A stretch of 64,000 nucleotides of DNA, from assembly GCA_037367405.1 (NCBI GenBank), contig JAZKJV010011400.1, forward strand, positions 248,001 to 312,000, in the 5' to 3' direction. A model generated the notes under the pieces. That model was not told the DNA's origin. It made no database searches and saw only the letters and a program-made list of their open reading frames with translations. The translations under genes and the position numbers were made by a program. This document shows, one piece after another, positions 25,310-33,102 of this stretch. The DNA comes from Ottelia alismoides. Its lineage: Eukaryota; Streptophyta; Magnoliopsida; Alismatales; Hydrocharitaceae. How positions within the stretch are numbered: position 1 is the first letter of the stretch; every line of letters starts with the position of its first letter.

Positions 25310-25399
25310 GATAACGCTGGCGGTAACCCAGCCGCCGCGTTTGATGTTGATGTAAGTAAGGACGCTATCGGCGGCTTGGGTTCACCGCTTGGTTCGTCG
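25310..25399 (-). repeat. attC site 33 (first cassette)
   Basis: Left core gatAACgct, right core ttgGTTcgtc. Arms ggcggtaacccagccgccg and cggcggcttgggttcaccgc pair over 18-19 bp with one offset base. This is the best example of the site structure. Confidence 0.93.
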
Positions 25400-25894
25400 G
25401 CATTTTATCGGCGATTCAAGTCCACGAATACGATCCAAGATTCGCAGAGGTTGATCGCGTCCAAGCTCCCGTGGTGCATTGAATGCAGCAAACTTACAGA
25501 ACCGGACAAACGCGGAACGCTGGGATGCATTGTACAGGATCGCGAAAGGTATATCATCGTCTTTTTTAGTGTGAACAAAGCCGCCAAGATCGAAGATGAA
25601 CGCATCGTACATCAAACCGTTGCGAGTCCCTTCCATGAGTATTGCGCGCATGATTGCTGGCGAATAGAATTTCTTGGCGGCAGAGTTCATGAAAAAGATC
25701 GCGTCACTTCGTTCGAAAAGATGATCGACCGGGACGCGTGTCCAATCAGTTCGTTCGGCGTTCTTATTCAGCTCCAGTTCTTGTGGATTGAATCCATAGT
25801 CAGCCAAATACGCGGCCTCGTATAGCGTCGTACCATCTTCCAACGTGACACCTGCGAATGCACGCTCGATATAGCGGATTAGCCATTCTCGCAT
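25382..25894 (-). CDS. Hypothetical protein of the first integron cassette
   Basis: The 170-residue protein starts at ATG 25894 (MREWLIRYIERAFAGVTLEDG). The opening resembles a widespread unknown bacterial family with 'VxLxxGxxLxEAxxxDxY' (VTLEDGTTLYEAAYLADYG), after which the sequence is specific. No membrane segment. It is closest to the promoter Pc and therefore the best-expressed cassette. Its 3' end enters attC site 33. Confidence 0.7.
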   Translation of the reverse strand: MREWLIRYIERAFAGVTLEDGTTLYEAAYLADYGFNPQELELNKNAERTDWTRVPVDHLFERSDAIFFMNSAAKKFYSPAIMRAILMEGTRNGLMYDAFIFDLGGFVHTKKDDDIPFAILYNASQRSAFVRFCKFAAFNAPRELGRDQPLRILDRIRGLESPIKCRRTKR

Positions 25895-25907
25895 CAGCGT
25901 CTCTCTG

Positions 25908-25955
25908 CCGACGAACAACTTATTAGTACTTTCTCATACCCGATAATACCTTATC
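25908..25955 (-). other. attI-like recombination site
   Basis: Read on the minus strand, AGTTGTTCGTCGG (core GTT at 25914-25916) joins the intI-proximal sequence to the first cassette, matching the cassette-side cores elsewhere in the array. attI sites lack the attC palindrome, and none is seen here. The outer limits are inferred. Confidence 0.6.
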
Positions 25956-25960
25956 CAGAT

Positions 25961-25989
25961 GTTTTATCACCTCTGGTTGAGGAAGTCAA
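25961..25989 (-). promoter_or_regulatory. Candidate cassette promoter Pc
   Basis: On the minus strand TTGACT (25989-25984) and TAAAAC (25966-25961) are separated by 17 bp, about 45 bp upstream of the attI junction and directed into the array. Position and direction are those expected for Pc. Confidence 0.65.
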
Positions 25990-25993
25990 AAAA

Positions 25994-26021
25994 TTGTAGC
26001 GCGATTAGAGCAAAATAAAAA
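25994..26021 (+). promoter_or_regulatory. Candidate intI promoter
   Basis: TTGTAG (25994-25999) and TAAAAA (26016-26021) are 16 bp apart, pointing at the integrase frame and diverging from Pc. I see no convincing LexA box. Confidence 0.35.
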
Positions 26022-26084
26022 TTAGGTTCTTTTGTGCCTCAGTCGAGGGGAACTCGCTTACGCTTGCATAAGGTAAGGGATGCT

Positions 26085-27020
26085 ATGGGACGATCTAACG
26101 GCGACAGGGCTGGCCAAAATAGACGGCTTTGGCTCGACAAATGGTGGCGACTGTTTCAAGCTTTTCTACGCGGTCAGGCCCGTTTGTCTGACTCTCCGGA
26201 ACCCGCCACCCCGGCCGGTCGCTCCCAAGCTGAACTCAACTATGCAAGCTCTAGCGAGAATCGCCAGCTAGAACGCCGCTTCACTATCGATGACGTGATT
26301 GCGTTCCTGCAACAACAGCGCGATAGCGGCAAGGCGGCCTGGCAACGTGTCCAAACCGTTGATTCGCTGGCCGAACATCGGGAACTCTTGGTAGACGAGA
26401 CAAAGCTTTCGTTAGCCAGCATCCGAGAAAAGCTCGCACTGATCGACCTCCAAGAACAAGAACGACTGTCTGCCGCCCAGGTCGATCAGTCGCGGATCGA
26501 CACCAGTAACAGCGAAGTCGTGCAAGCCATGCAAATCATTCTGCGCAGGCTGCACTATTCCAAACGCACCGAAGAAGCCTACATCGACTGGATCAAACGC
26601 TTCGAATCCCAGTTTCAACTCGGCACCTTTTAATCTATGGAAACTGTCGACGAAGCGGAGGTTAAAGAATTTCTAAACGATCTGGCTGTCACTCGCAATG
26701 TGGCCTCAAGCACTCAGAATCAAGCATTCAGCGCCTTGTTATTCCTTTTCAAACACGTTCTCAATCGGCCACTGAAAGATGTTGACGCTATTCGAGCCAA
26801 GAAACCCAAACAACTGCCGGTGGTGCTCAGCCGTAAGGAAATCTCAGCGGCCATGGACCAACTGGCAGGCAGTTTGTCACCCGCGCTGCGACGCTTCTTC
26901 TTGCCCTTGCTCATGCGATCACTCCTATCGATCGCTTATGCTAACATACTCCAAGTGCCATTGCCGTTGATGCAATACACTACTCCTAACTCCTATACTC
27001 CTCCACGCAGACGCAGTTAG
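26085..27020 (+). pseudogene. intI: Integron integrase intI, interrupted and truncated
   Basis: Residues LRRLHYSKRTEEAYIDWIKRF, then EVKEFLNDLAV and ASSTQNQAFSALLFLFKHVL, then KQLPVVLSRKEI match the N-terminal SAM-like core-binding half of IntI. An in-frame TAA at 26631-26633 splits it, with the same frame resuming at 26637. After MDQLAG (about 26870) similarity ends, and the catalytic Arg, HxxR box and Tyr are missing. About 140-150 residues precede the SAM-like part, an unusually long leader. ATG 26085 is preferred to GTG 26034. It cannot encode an active recombinase. Confidence 0.85.
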
Positions 27021-27041
27021 CCAAGCTGGCAGCTAATCGAT

Positions 27042-27105
27042 TTCCGACGCGGCGCGTCGGGCCACGATTGGGCGCGTCGGGCTACGATTCGGCGCGTCGG
27101 GCTAC
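27042..27105. repeat. GGCGCGTCGGGCTACG repeats
   Basis: Three close copies of GGCGCGTCGGGC(C/T)ACGATT lie just past the broken intI. The same unit recurs at 63035-63110. It is a dispersed intergenic repeat with no coding content. Confidence 0.8.
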
Positions 27106-27111
27106 TCTTGG

Positions 27112-27543
27112 CTATTTCAGCTCGAAGGTGGGGAGTTCGTTTGAGCCGGGGGAGATCTTTACTTCGATGTCGGTGGTGTCTCGTTTGGAGTATTTGGGCG
27201 GCAGGTCGTTGGGTTTCGCGACTACCGTGCCTTTCGAGACAGCTACTTCGTTGTGAATGAAGGTCACTTTGTAACTGCCAGCCGGCGCGCCGTCGTCGGT
27301 CTTGTAGGTGCTGACCACAAACTTGCCGTCGGCGGCGGTCTTGGCTCGCGGCCTTACCGACTCGGGGACCTTGGGATCGGTGGGAAAGAACGCGATCTCG
27401 ACGCTCTCAATTGGCTTGCCCTTAAAAGTCACCGAGCCGCTGGTGGGATGTGTCTGTTCCCACGCTGGCTTGGAACCGCAACCGACCAGCATCGTAGTGA
27501 CCAGGACACCAACTACCCAAGAAGCTACTGAACGCAATTGCAC
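27112..27543 (-). CDS. Planctomycete lipoprotein, carboxypeptidase-regulatory-like
   Basis: The 143-residue protein has a lipobox: LVTTMLVGCGSK, with lipidated Cys22. The mature part (GSVTFKGKPIESVEIAFFP, ADGKFVVSTYKTDDGAPAGSYKVTF) is a transthyretin/carboxypeptidase-regulatory-like beta sandwich that is abundant in planctomycetes, where it accompanies DUF1559 proteins. It is exported and lipid-anchored, and its role is unknown. It lies downstream of the DUF1559 gene behind a hairpin terminator. Confidence 0.85.
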   Translation of the reverse strand: MQLRSVASWVVGVLVTTMLVGCGSKPAWEQTHPTSGSVTFKGKPIESVEIAFFPTDPKVPESVRPRAKTAADGKFVVSTYKTDDGAPAGSYKVTFIHNEVAVSKGTVVAKPNDLPPKYSKRDTTDIEVKISPGSNELPTFELK

Positions 27544-27563
27544 CTGACTCTTCCTTCTCTGCT

Positions 27564-27596
27564 AAAAAAATTACGGAGCCACAGTCGTGACTCCGT
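27564..27596 (-). terminator. Rho-independent terminator or attenuator
   Basis: On the minus strand an ACGGAGTCA / TGGCTCCGT hairpin is followed by AATTTTTTTA. It sits 50 bp after the DUF1559 stop and 20 bp before the lipoprotein start. Confidence 0.8.
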
Positions 27597-27647
27597 ATTG
27601 ATGGAAACATGGGGTGGCCGAGCTAAACTTGTCGCCCGGCCAGTCGC

Positions 27648-28796
27648 TTAGAACTCGCCAACCGTTTCACCACCGGCCGGTGTGGCCAAGGCGATGAAGA
27701 CGCTCAGGCTGATGCTGTCGCTGATGAAGCGTACCGCGCCATCGCCGATGGTGAACTGAGCACCGCCTGTGTGGAACGAATAGGGTGCACCCGTACCGTG
27801 AATACCGATCGGCAAGCCCAAGATGGTTGCGGCAATGCCTTGCGAGGTGTAGGTCAAGCCACGAATGTTATGGCCGTTGGTGAAGTTGAAGGCAGTTGGC
27901 CCACCCAGCACGCCACGGGGGTCGGTCGTAGAACCGAACAGGATGATGTCGCTGGCTGGACGCGACCATCCGCCGGAGTTCAGCCGGTCGGTATTGGCCG
28001 ACGATGGGTCGGTGTCGGTCAGTGCGCTGCCGCCGCCTAACTTGCGGCCGCGTACGTACACTGATGGACGACCGGCGGACTCAGCAATGGCCAACGTATT
28101 GGACAATCCATCGGTCACGTTAGCAAACGTGTAACCGCGAGCGGTCTGAGCCCCAGTGCCTGGATTGATCGTCGCATTCTTGGGGAAGAACCCCCGCACA
28201 TAAGCATAAGGCGGCGAGACACCCGCGTACACTTCAGCCGGATCGCGATACAGCTCAGGCGGTCCGCTCAGCCCCAGAACCTGAGTAAACACTCCGGGAG
28301 CGATACCGTAAATTGGCGAGTATGCTGTCGTGGCCGCGATTCCAGGAATAAAGGCAGCAGTGCTGCCCGGAGGAGCCGTATCCAGCACACCAGCCTCTGG
28401 ATCCGATGGGCAATTAAAGGTTGGAATGCGAGTCTGGGACAGAGGGATATTGGTTCCCTGATTCCAGTTGATCCCCTTGTTGTACTGATTGTAAAGCGTG
28501 GTGAATTCCATGAAGGGCAACAGGTCTGTCAGCACCGACACACGGCTCTGCTCGCCCGATCCCGTCACGTTCGAAGGCGGTCGCAAACTGGTGGGCAGCT
28601 GCCGGCGTGCACTCTCGAAATTATGAAACGCCAATCCAAGTTGCTTGAGGTTGTTGGAACATTGCATGCGCCGGGCGGCTTCGCGTGCGGCTTGGACCGC
28701 GGGCAATAGCAGGCCTACCAGAATGCCAATGATGGCGATAACAACCAACAACTCAACTAGCGTAAATCCAGTCGGTTGATTCCGATGACGTTTCAA
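27648..28796 (-). CDS. DUF1559 (SBP_bac_10) prepilin-like protein
   Basis: The 382-residue protein has a type IV prepilin-like leader: MKRHRNQPTG then FTLVELLVVIAIIGILVGLL, with cleavage after Gly10. It is followed by LPAVQAAREAARRMQCSNNLKQLGLAFHNFE, the DUF1559 signature. The C-terminal part has the family HTGGAQFTIGDGAVRFIS box. These are exported pseudopilin-like proteins found in many paralogues per planctomycete genome; function is not settled. Start and length are typical. Confidence 0.95.
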   Translation of the reverse strand: MKRHRNQPTGFTLVELLVVIAIIGILVGLLLPAVQAAREAARRMQCSNNLKQLGLAFHNFESARRQLPTSLRPPSNVTGSGEQSRVSVLTDLLPFMEFTTLYNQYNKGINWNQGTNIPLSQTRIPTFNCPSDPEAGVLDTAPPGSTAAFIPGIAATTAYSPIYGIAPGVFTQVLGLSGPPELYRDPAEVYAGVSPPYAYVRGFFPKNATINPGTGAQTARGYTFANVTDGLSNTLAIAESAGRPSVYVRGRKLGGGSALTDTDPSSANTDRLNSGGWSRPASDIILFGSTTDPRGVLGGPTAFNFTNGHNIRGLTYTSQGIAATILGLPIGIHGTGAPYSFHTGGAQFTIGDGAVRFISDSISLSVFIALATPAGGETVGEF

Positions 28797-29074
28797 AATT
28801 CGCTACTCCAAAAGGGAAAATGCCGGGGAAGTTTGCGATGGCCACCAGTAGGCAACTGCCGTACCAAAGCGCAAAAACAGTTACATCCCGAACCTTAATC
28901 CCAATCAGAAAACGTCAGAGCCCCAGAGATTTTAGTGCTGTGCCTCGGAATTATCGCCCAGCCTGAAAGCGAATAGTCGTGATGCTGGCTGCCCAGAGCC
29001 ACTAGCACATTTAACGGGCGCCAGCATCTATCATGAGCGACCTTGATTATTAACGGGCATTGATCACAAGCGGC

Positions 29075-29626
29075 TTACTTGTTCCAAGGCATGCGGGCCA
29101 GCAACATGCCCATCCCACACCAGTCGGTCAAACCAGCAAACACCAGCCCGCCACCCACAAATGCCGACAAGCCAATAAAGTAAGGATGCAAGAAGCTAAG
29201 CCCAAAGCCCAACAGTACTAACGAACCGGCGGCAATGCGCACCTGCCGCTCCAAGGCCATCGTCTTCTTGCCATGCACCAGCGGCAGCCCAGTACCACTG
29301 CAAGCCTGCGTTCCCCCTTCGACATTCACGACATTGCTATAGCCAGCCGCCCGAAAACGCTCGCAGGCCTGCTGTCCTCGTCCCCCCAGCTTGCATATCA
29401 CATACAAAGGTTGCTCGCTGTTGCGAGCGGCCATGATTTCCGCTGGGTCCAAACGGTCCAATGGCACGTTTCGTGCAAACTCGACGTGCACCTCGCGGTA
29501 CTCCGCTGGCGTTCGCACATCGATGAGCTCCGGCTGCTTGCCCGCTTCCACCAACGACTTAAGTTGCTCAGGCGAAATCGTCGCGGTTGGAGAGGCGACC
29601 GGCCGAGATACTGCTACCGCTGACAT
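29075..29626 (-). CDS. Rhodanese with DUF2892 membrane tail
   Basis: The 183-residue protein from ATG 29626 (MSAVAVSRP) has AGAGAGG about 9 nt upstream, so the longer frame to 29701 is rejected. Residues 15-115 form a rhodanese domain with active-site Cys79 in CKLGGRG (sulfurtransferase, persulfide carrier). Residues about 122-180 hold two helices of the YgaP-like DUF2892 type, which tether it to the inner membrane. It is divergent from the encapsulin/cysteine desulfurase operon, so a shared role in handling sulfane sulfur is plausible but inferred. Confidence 0.88.
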   Translation of the reverse strand: MSAVAVSRPVASPTATISPEQLKSLVEAGKQPELIDVRTPAEYREVHVEFARNVPLDRLDPAEIMAARNSEQPLYVICKLGGRGQQACERFRAAGYSNVVNVEGGTQACSGTGLPLVHGKKTMALERQVRIAAGSLVLLGFGLSFLHPYFIGLSAFVGGGLVFAGLTDWCGMGMLLARMPWNK

Positions 29627-29785
29627 GTTCCACATCCTCTCTAAGTGAAGCTGAAGCCCCAAATGCCAATTTGGGTAAGATACACAAAACAGGAAATCCA
29701 ATTACACTCAATGTCTCACGCAGATACCATTCCGAATTCTCTATCGGTAAGCACCGCGAGTCAATCATTCGTGGTCAGCAGGTTT

Positions 29786-29813
29786 TTGACCATCTTTTCA
29801 GAACAAATAAACT
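29786..29813 (+). promoter_or_regulatory. Candidate promoter of the encapsulin operon
   Basis: TTGACC (29786-29791) and TAAACT (29808-29813) are 16 bp apart, about 210 bp upstream of the first shell gene, in the divergent intergenic region of about 400 bp. No regulator site is recognised. Confidence 0.35.
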
Positions 29814-30024
29814 TGCTAAGTTGTACAAACTTTGCTGAACACGCAATCTGCGCGACTTAACAACTGACCGGACAGCCGGAAGTTCTCCTTCACTTAAAGG
29901 CGGCACGAGCGTGTGCCAGCAGTCCAGCCGGCCGCACAAGGCCAGCCGGACTCTTGCCCGAGGCTTCCAAGCCAAGGCAACCATTTGACGGATCAAAGGC
30001 CTGACGGGTTGAGAGGCATAGTCA

Positions 30025-31482
30025 ATGTCCGATAGCTTGCTCCAACGCAGCGTTACGACCGGTGTGGCACGGAACCTGGCCCACACCACCAAGACATCAC
30101 CCAAGATGATGTCCATCACGCCGCGGTTTCTGCTCAGCTTGCTGCCTTGGGTACAAGTCGAAGGCGGTACTTATCGCGTCAACCGTACCAAGGTAGAACT
30201 GAGCAAGGCCGAGCGCATCGAAGTCGACTGGGTTGACGGCGTAGCGGTTGTGCCGGCCGAGGCGCTTCGCAGTGTGCCCTTGCTCTCCCGCATGCGTAGT
30301 GAAGTGCTTGCCCGACTGGCTTCGCGATTTAATGTCGAGTCGGTCTCGCTGGGTAATAAACTGATTACCGAAGGCGAAGAGCCGGCCAAGTTCTTCATCA
30401 TCGCTCAAGGCCAGGTTGAAGTCTTGAGCAAGGGTGTGCATGGCAGCGATCTGCGGTTGGCTCTCTTGACCGAAGGCGAGTTCTTTGGCGAGAGCGACTT
30501 GCTGAGTGAAAAATCTGCAGACTTCAGCGTGCAAACGATCACGCCTTGTGTCCTGCTGACCTTGTCGCGCGCCGACCTGGACAGCGCGCTGAGCGAGGAA
30601 CCGGCCCTGCGCGAAGAGTTCCGTCAGACCGCCGCCGAGCACAGCGCTTTGCAGAGCGAACTGAATCGATATGGCGAACGCAATATCGACCTGGTCTCGG
30701 GTTATGCCGAGAACGTCGAGATACCCGAAACGTTCGTTGACTACTCGGCTAACCCTCGCGAGTATTCGCTATCGGCTGTGCAAACCGTAGTGCGCGTGCA
30801 CACGCGCGTCAGCGATCTATACAATGGCCCCTACGATCAGCTCGAAGAACAGATGCGGTTGACGATCGAGGGCATCAAGGAACGGCAAGAGTGGGAGCTG
30901 ATTAACAATTCGAAGTTCGGACTGTTGCATGCAGCCGATCCGGCCATGCGAATCTCTGCACGCTACGGCACTCCCACGCCGGATGACTTGGATGATCTGT
31001 TGGCCCTGGTCTGGAAGAAGCCGGCTTTCTTCCTGGCTCATCCCAAAGCCATTGCGGCTTTTGAGCGTGAGTGCACCTGGCGTGGCGTACCACCGCCGAC
31101 AGCGGATCTGTTTGGCACTCCGGTTCTCTGTTGGCGCGGTGTACCGATGGTGCCCTGCGACAAGCTGGAGATCAAGAGTCGGTATCATTCTCTGCGTGGC
31201 TTGGGGACCACAGACATCTTGCTGCTGCGAGTCGGTGAGGCAGACCAGGGTGTGGTGGGCTTGCACCAGGCAGGTATACCCGGAGAGCTGAGCCCGAGTC
31301 TCTCAGCCCGATTGATGGGCTTGGATAGCTTGGGCGTGGCCTCTTATCTGTTAACGCTCTACTTCGCCTGCGCCGTCCTGACCGATGACGCGGTTGGAGT
31401 ACTCGAGAATGTCGAAGTAGGTTACTACCACGACTACAACTGCCGTGAACAAGGTGGCTTCGTCCACGGCTCCGGCATCTAG
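30025..31482 (+). CDS. Family 2 (2B-type) encapsulin shell protein, copy 1
   Basis: The 485-residue protein assembles nanocompartment shells with the HK97 capsid fold. Residues 1-82 form the N-arm, and 83-205 a cyclic-nucleotide-binding-like beta-roll (GNKLITEGE, KFFIIAQGQVEV, GEFFGESDLL). Residues 210-475 carry the family 2 shell core (PETFVDYSANPREYSL, VVRVHTRVSDLYNGPYDQ, PAFFLAHPKAIAAF, VLTDDAVGVLENVEVGYY). In the phosphate-binding cassette the Arg expected near residue 165 is Ala, so canonical cAMP binding is doubtful. GAGAGG precedes the ATG. It is followed 91 bp later by a paralogue and then a cysteine desulfurase. Confidence 0.92.
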   Translation: MSDSLLQRSVTTGVARNLAHTTKTSPKMMSITPRFLLSLLPWVQVEGGTYRVNRTKVELSKAERIEVDWVDGVAVVPAEALRSVPLLSRMRSEVLARLASRFNVESVSLGNKLITEGEEPAKFFIIAQGQVEVLSKGVHGSDLRLALLTEGEFFGESDLLSEKSADFSVQTITPCVLLTLSRADLDSALSEEPALREEFRQTAAEHSALQSELNRYGERNIDLVSGYAENVEIPETFVDYSANPREYSLSAVQTVVRVHTRVSDLYNGPYDQLEEQMRLTIEGIKERQEWELINNSKFGLLHAADPAMRISARYGTPTPDDLDDLLALVWKKPAFFLAHPKAIAAFERECTWRGVPPPTADLFGTPVLCWRGVPMVPCDKLEIKSRYHSLRGLGTTDILLLRVGEADQGVVGLHQAGIPGELSPSLSARLMGLDSLGVASYLLTLYFACAVLTDDAVGVLENVEVGYYHDYNCREQGGFVHGSGI

Positions 31483-31573
31483 AACAATCGCACGACGCGC
31501 CGCGTCGATGCCCGAAGAATCGATAGCAGTCAGGTCCCATCAAAAATCGTATGACACGAATAAGAGGTCGAGG

Positions 31574-33013
31574 ATGAGCGACAATCTATTGCAACGCAGC
31601 GTAACGACGGCGGTGGCTCGTAACTTAGCCAATACCACCAAGACATCACCCAAGATGATGTCCATAACTCCGCGATACCTGCTCAGCTTGTTGCCTTGGG
31701 TACAAGTTGACGGAGGCACCTATCGCGTCAACCGCACGAAAGTGGAATTGAGTAAAGCCGAGCGCATCGGCGTGGACATCCGCGACGGTGTGGCCACTTT
31801 TCCGGCGGAGTCACTTCGCAGCGTGCCGCTGTTCAGCAAGTTGCCCGAAGCAATCCTCAGCCGCATGGCCACTCGCTTCAAGACTGAAGAAGTTTCGCTG
31901 GGCAATAAGCTGATCGTCGAAGGTGAAGATCGCAGCAAGTTCTTCATCATCGCCCAAGGTCAGGTCGAAGTCATGAGCAAAGGCATTCATGGCAGCAACC
32001 TGCGTATCGCCTTGTTGACCGACGGCGAGTTTTTTGGAGAAAGCGATTTAGTCTCGGATCAACCATCCGACATGACGGTCCGCACCATCACGCCTTGCGT
32101 GCTTCTGACGCTTTCACGCAAAGACCTCGATTCGGTGCTGGGCGATGTGCCTTCGCTGACCGATGAATTCTCCAAAGCCATCACTGAACACCGCGCCTTG
32201 AGTTCGACCGTCAACCGCTACGGCGAGCGCAATATCGACCTGGTCTCGGGCTTCGCTGAAAACGTCGAGATACCCGAAACGTTCGTCGACTATTCGGCTC
32301 ATCCGCGCGAGTACTCGTTGTCGGCCGTTCAAACCGTGGTGCGAGTTCACACGCGCGTCAGCGATTTGTACAACGGTCCGTACGACCAGTTGGAAGAACA
32401 GATGCGGCTGACGATCGAAGGCATCAAAGAACGCCAGGAATGGGAGCTGATCAACAGCAAGAAGTTCGGACTGATTCACTCGGTCGATCCCACGATGCGA
32501 ATCAGTACTCGTTACGGTGCCCCCACGCCCGACGACTTGGACGAATTGCTGGCCTTGGTCTGGAAGAAGCCGGCCTTCTTCCTGGCTCACCCCAAAGCCA
32601 TCGCAGCCTTCGAACGCGAGTGCACCTGGCGCGGCGTACCACCAGTAACCATGCAACTGTTCGGCCAACCGGTCATCACCTGGCGCGGTGTGCCGATCGT
32701 GCCTTGTGACAAGCTGGAAATGAAGAGCCGTTATCAATCGAACCAGTGGTTAGGAACGACCAGTATCCTGCTGCTGCGCATCGGCGAATCAGACCAGGGT
32801 GTCGTCGGCTTGCACCAGGCCGGAATCCCCGGGGAACTTAGCCCAAGTCTGTCAGCCCGCTTGATGGGCCTGGATAGCCTGGGCGTGGCTTCTTACTTGC
32901 TGACCTTGTACTTCTCCTGCGCAGTGCTGACCGATGATGCGCTGGGCGTGCTGGAGAACGTGGAAGTCGGCTACTATCACGATTACGACCATCGACCCAA
33001 CAAGGTCAAATAG
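31574..33013 (+). CDS. Family 2 (2B-type) encapsulin shell protein, copy 2
   Basis: The 479-residue protein is co-linear with copy 1 and nearly identical in the shell core (FVDYSAHPREYSL, LYNGPYDQLEEQMRLTIEGI, AGIPGELSPSLSARLMGLDSLG). The inserted domain differs more (LFSKLPEAILSRMATRFKTEE, SDQPSDMTVRT), and Ser replaces the cassette Arg at residue 165. GAGGTCGAGG lies just before ATG 31574; the frame opening at 31445 overlaps copy 1 and is not used. Two co-encoded shells suggest a mixed-composition compartment. The C-terminus (YDHRPNKVK) differs from the Gly-rich end of copy 1. Confidence 0.92.
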   Translation: MSDNLLQRSVTTAVARNLANTTKTSPKMMSITPRYLLSLLPWVQVDGGTYRVNRTKVELSKAERIGVDIRDGVATFPAESLRSVPLFSKLPEAILSRMATRFKTEEVSLGNKLIVEGEDRSKFFIIAQGQVEVMSKGIHGSNLRIALLTDGEFFGESDLVSDQPSDMTVRTITPCVLLTLSRKDLDSVLGDVPSLTDEFSKAITEHRALSSTVNRYGERNIDLVSGFAENVEIPETFVDYSAHPREYSLSAVQTVVRVHTRVSDLYNGPYDQLEEQMRLTIEGIKERQEWELINSKKFGLIHSVDPTMRISTRYGAPTPDDLDELLALVWKKPAFFLAHPKAIAAFERECTWRGVPPVTMQLFGQPVITWRGVPIVPCDKLEMKSRYQSNQWLGTTSILLLRIGESDQGVVGLHQAGIPGELSPSLSARLMGLDSLGVASYLLTLYFSCAVLTDDALGVLENVEVGYYHDYDHRPNKVK

Positions 33014-33102
33014 TCGAGACCATCGACCAAACATCATCCAATAGGCATCATCGATCCAGCAGCCATATTGATGCATCCAAATCGGGATTGAGGAACTAAT
33101 CG

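Larger units (their letters stand above)
6898..27020 (-). mobile_element. Chromosomal integron: 33 attC-bounded cassettes plus broken intI
   Basis: About 33 imperfect palindromes of 85-92 bp, each starting AACG and ending GTT on the plus strand, punctuate this region, mostly with one small gene between neighbours. Nearly all genes are on the minus strand, reading away from an integron-integrase-like gene on the plus strand at the right end. That is the layout of intI, attI, Pc and a cassette array. The sites fold with matched arms and offset unpaired bases, as attC sites do. The cassettes are mostly unknown, membrane or toxin-antitoxin genes, as in sedentary chromosomal integrons. Confidence 0.9.

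Noticed and set aside
6898..25399. CRISPR array
   Set aside because: The repeats are 85-92 bp, imperfectly palindromic, differ between sites and are spaced by 300-1000 bp genes.
26637..27020. Second half of intI as a separate gene
   Set aside because: It is in the same frame as the first half, starts 1 codon after a TAA, and continues the IntI similarity, so it is one broken gene.
30271..30640. A CRP-like transcription regulator
   Set aside because: The cyclic-nucleotide-like domain is fused to a capsid-fold shell core and there is no helix-turn-helix domain.
31445..31573. Longer start for the second encapsulin gene
   Set aside because: The extra 43 residues overlap the end of the first shell gene and are unlike any shell N-arm, and a ribosome site sits just before ATG 31574.
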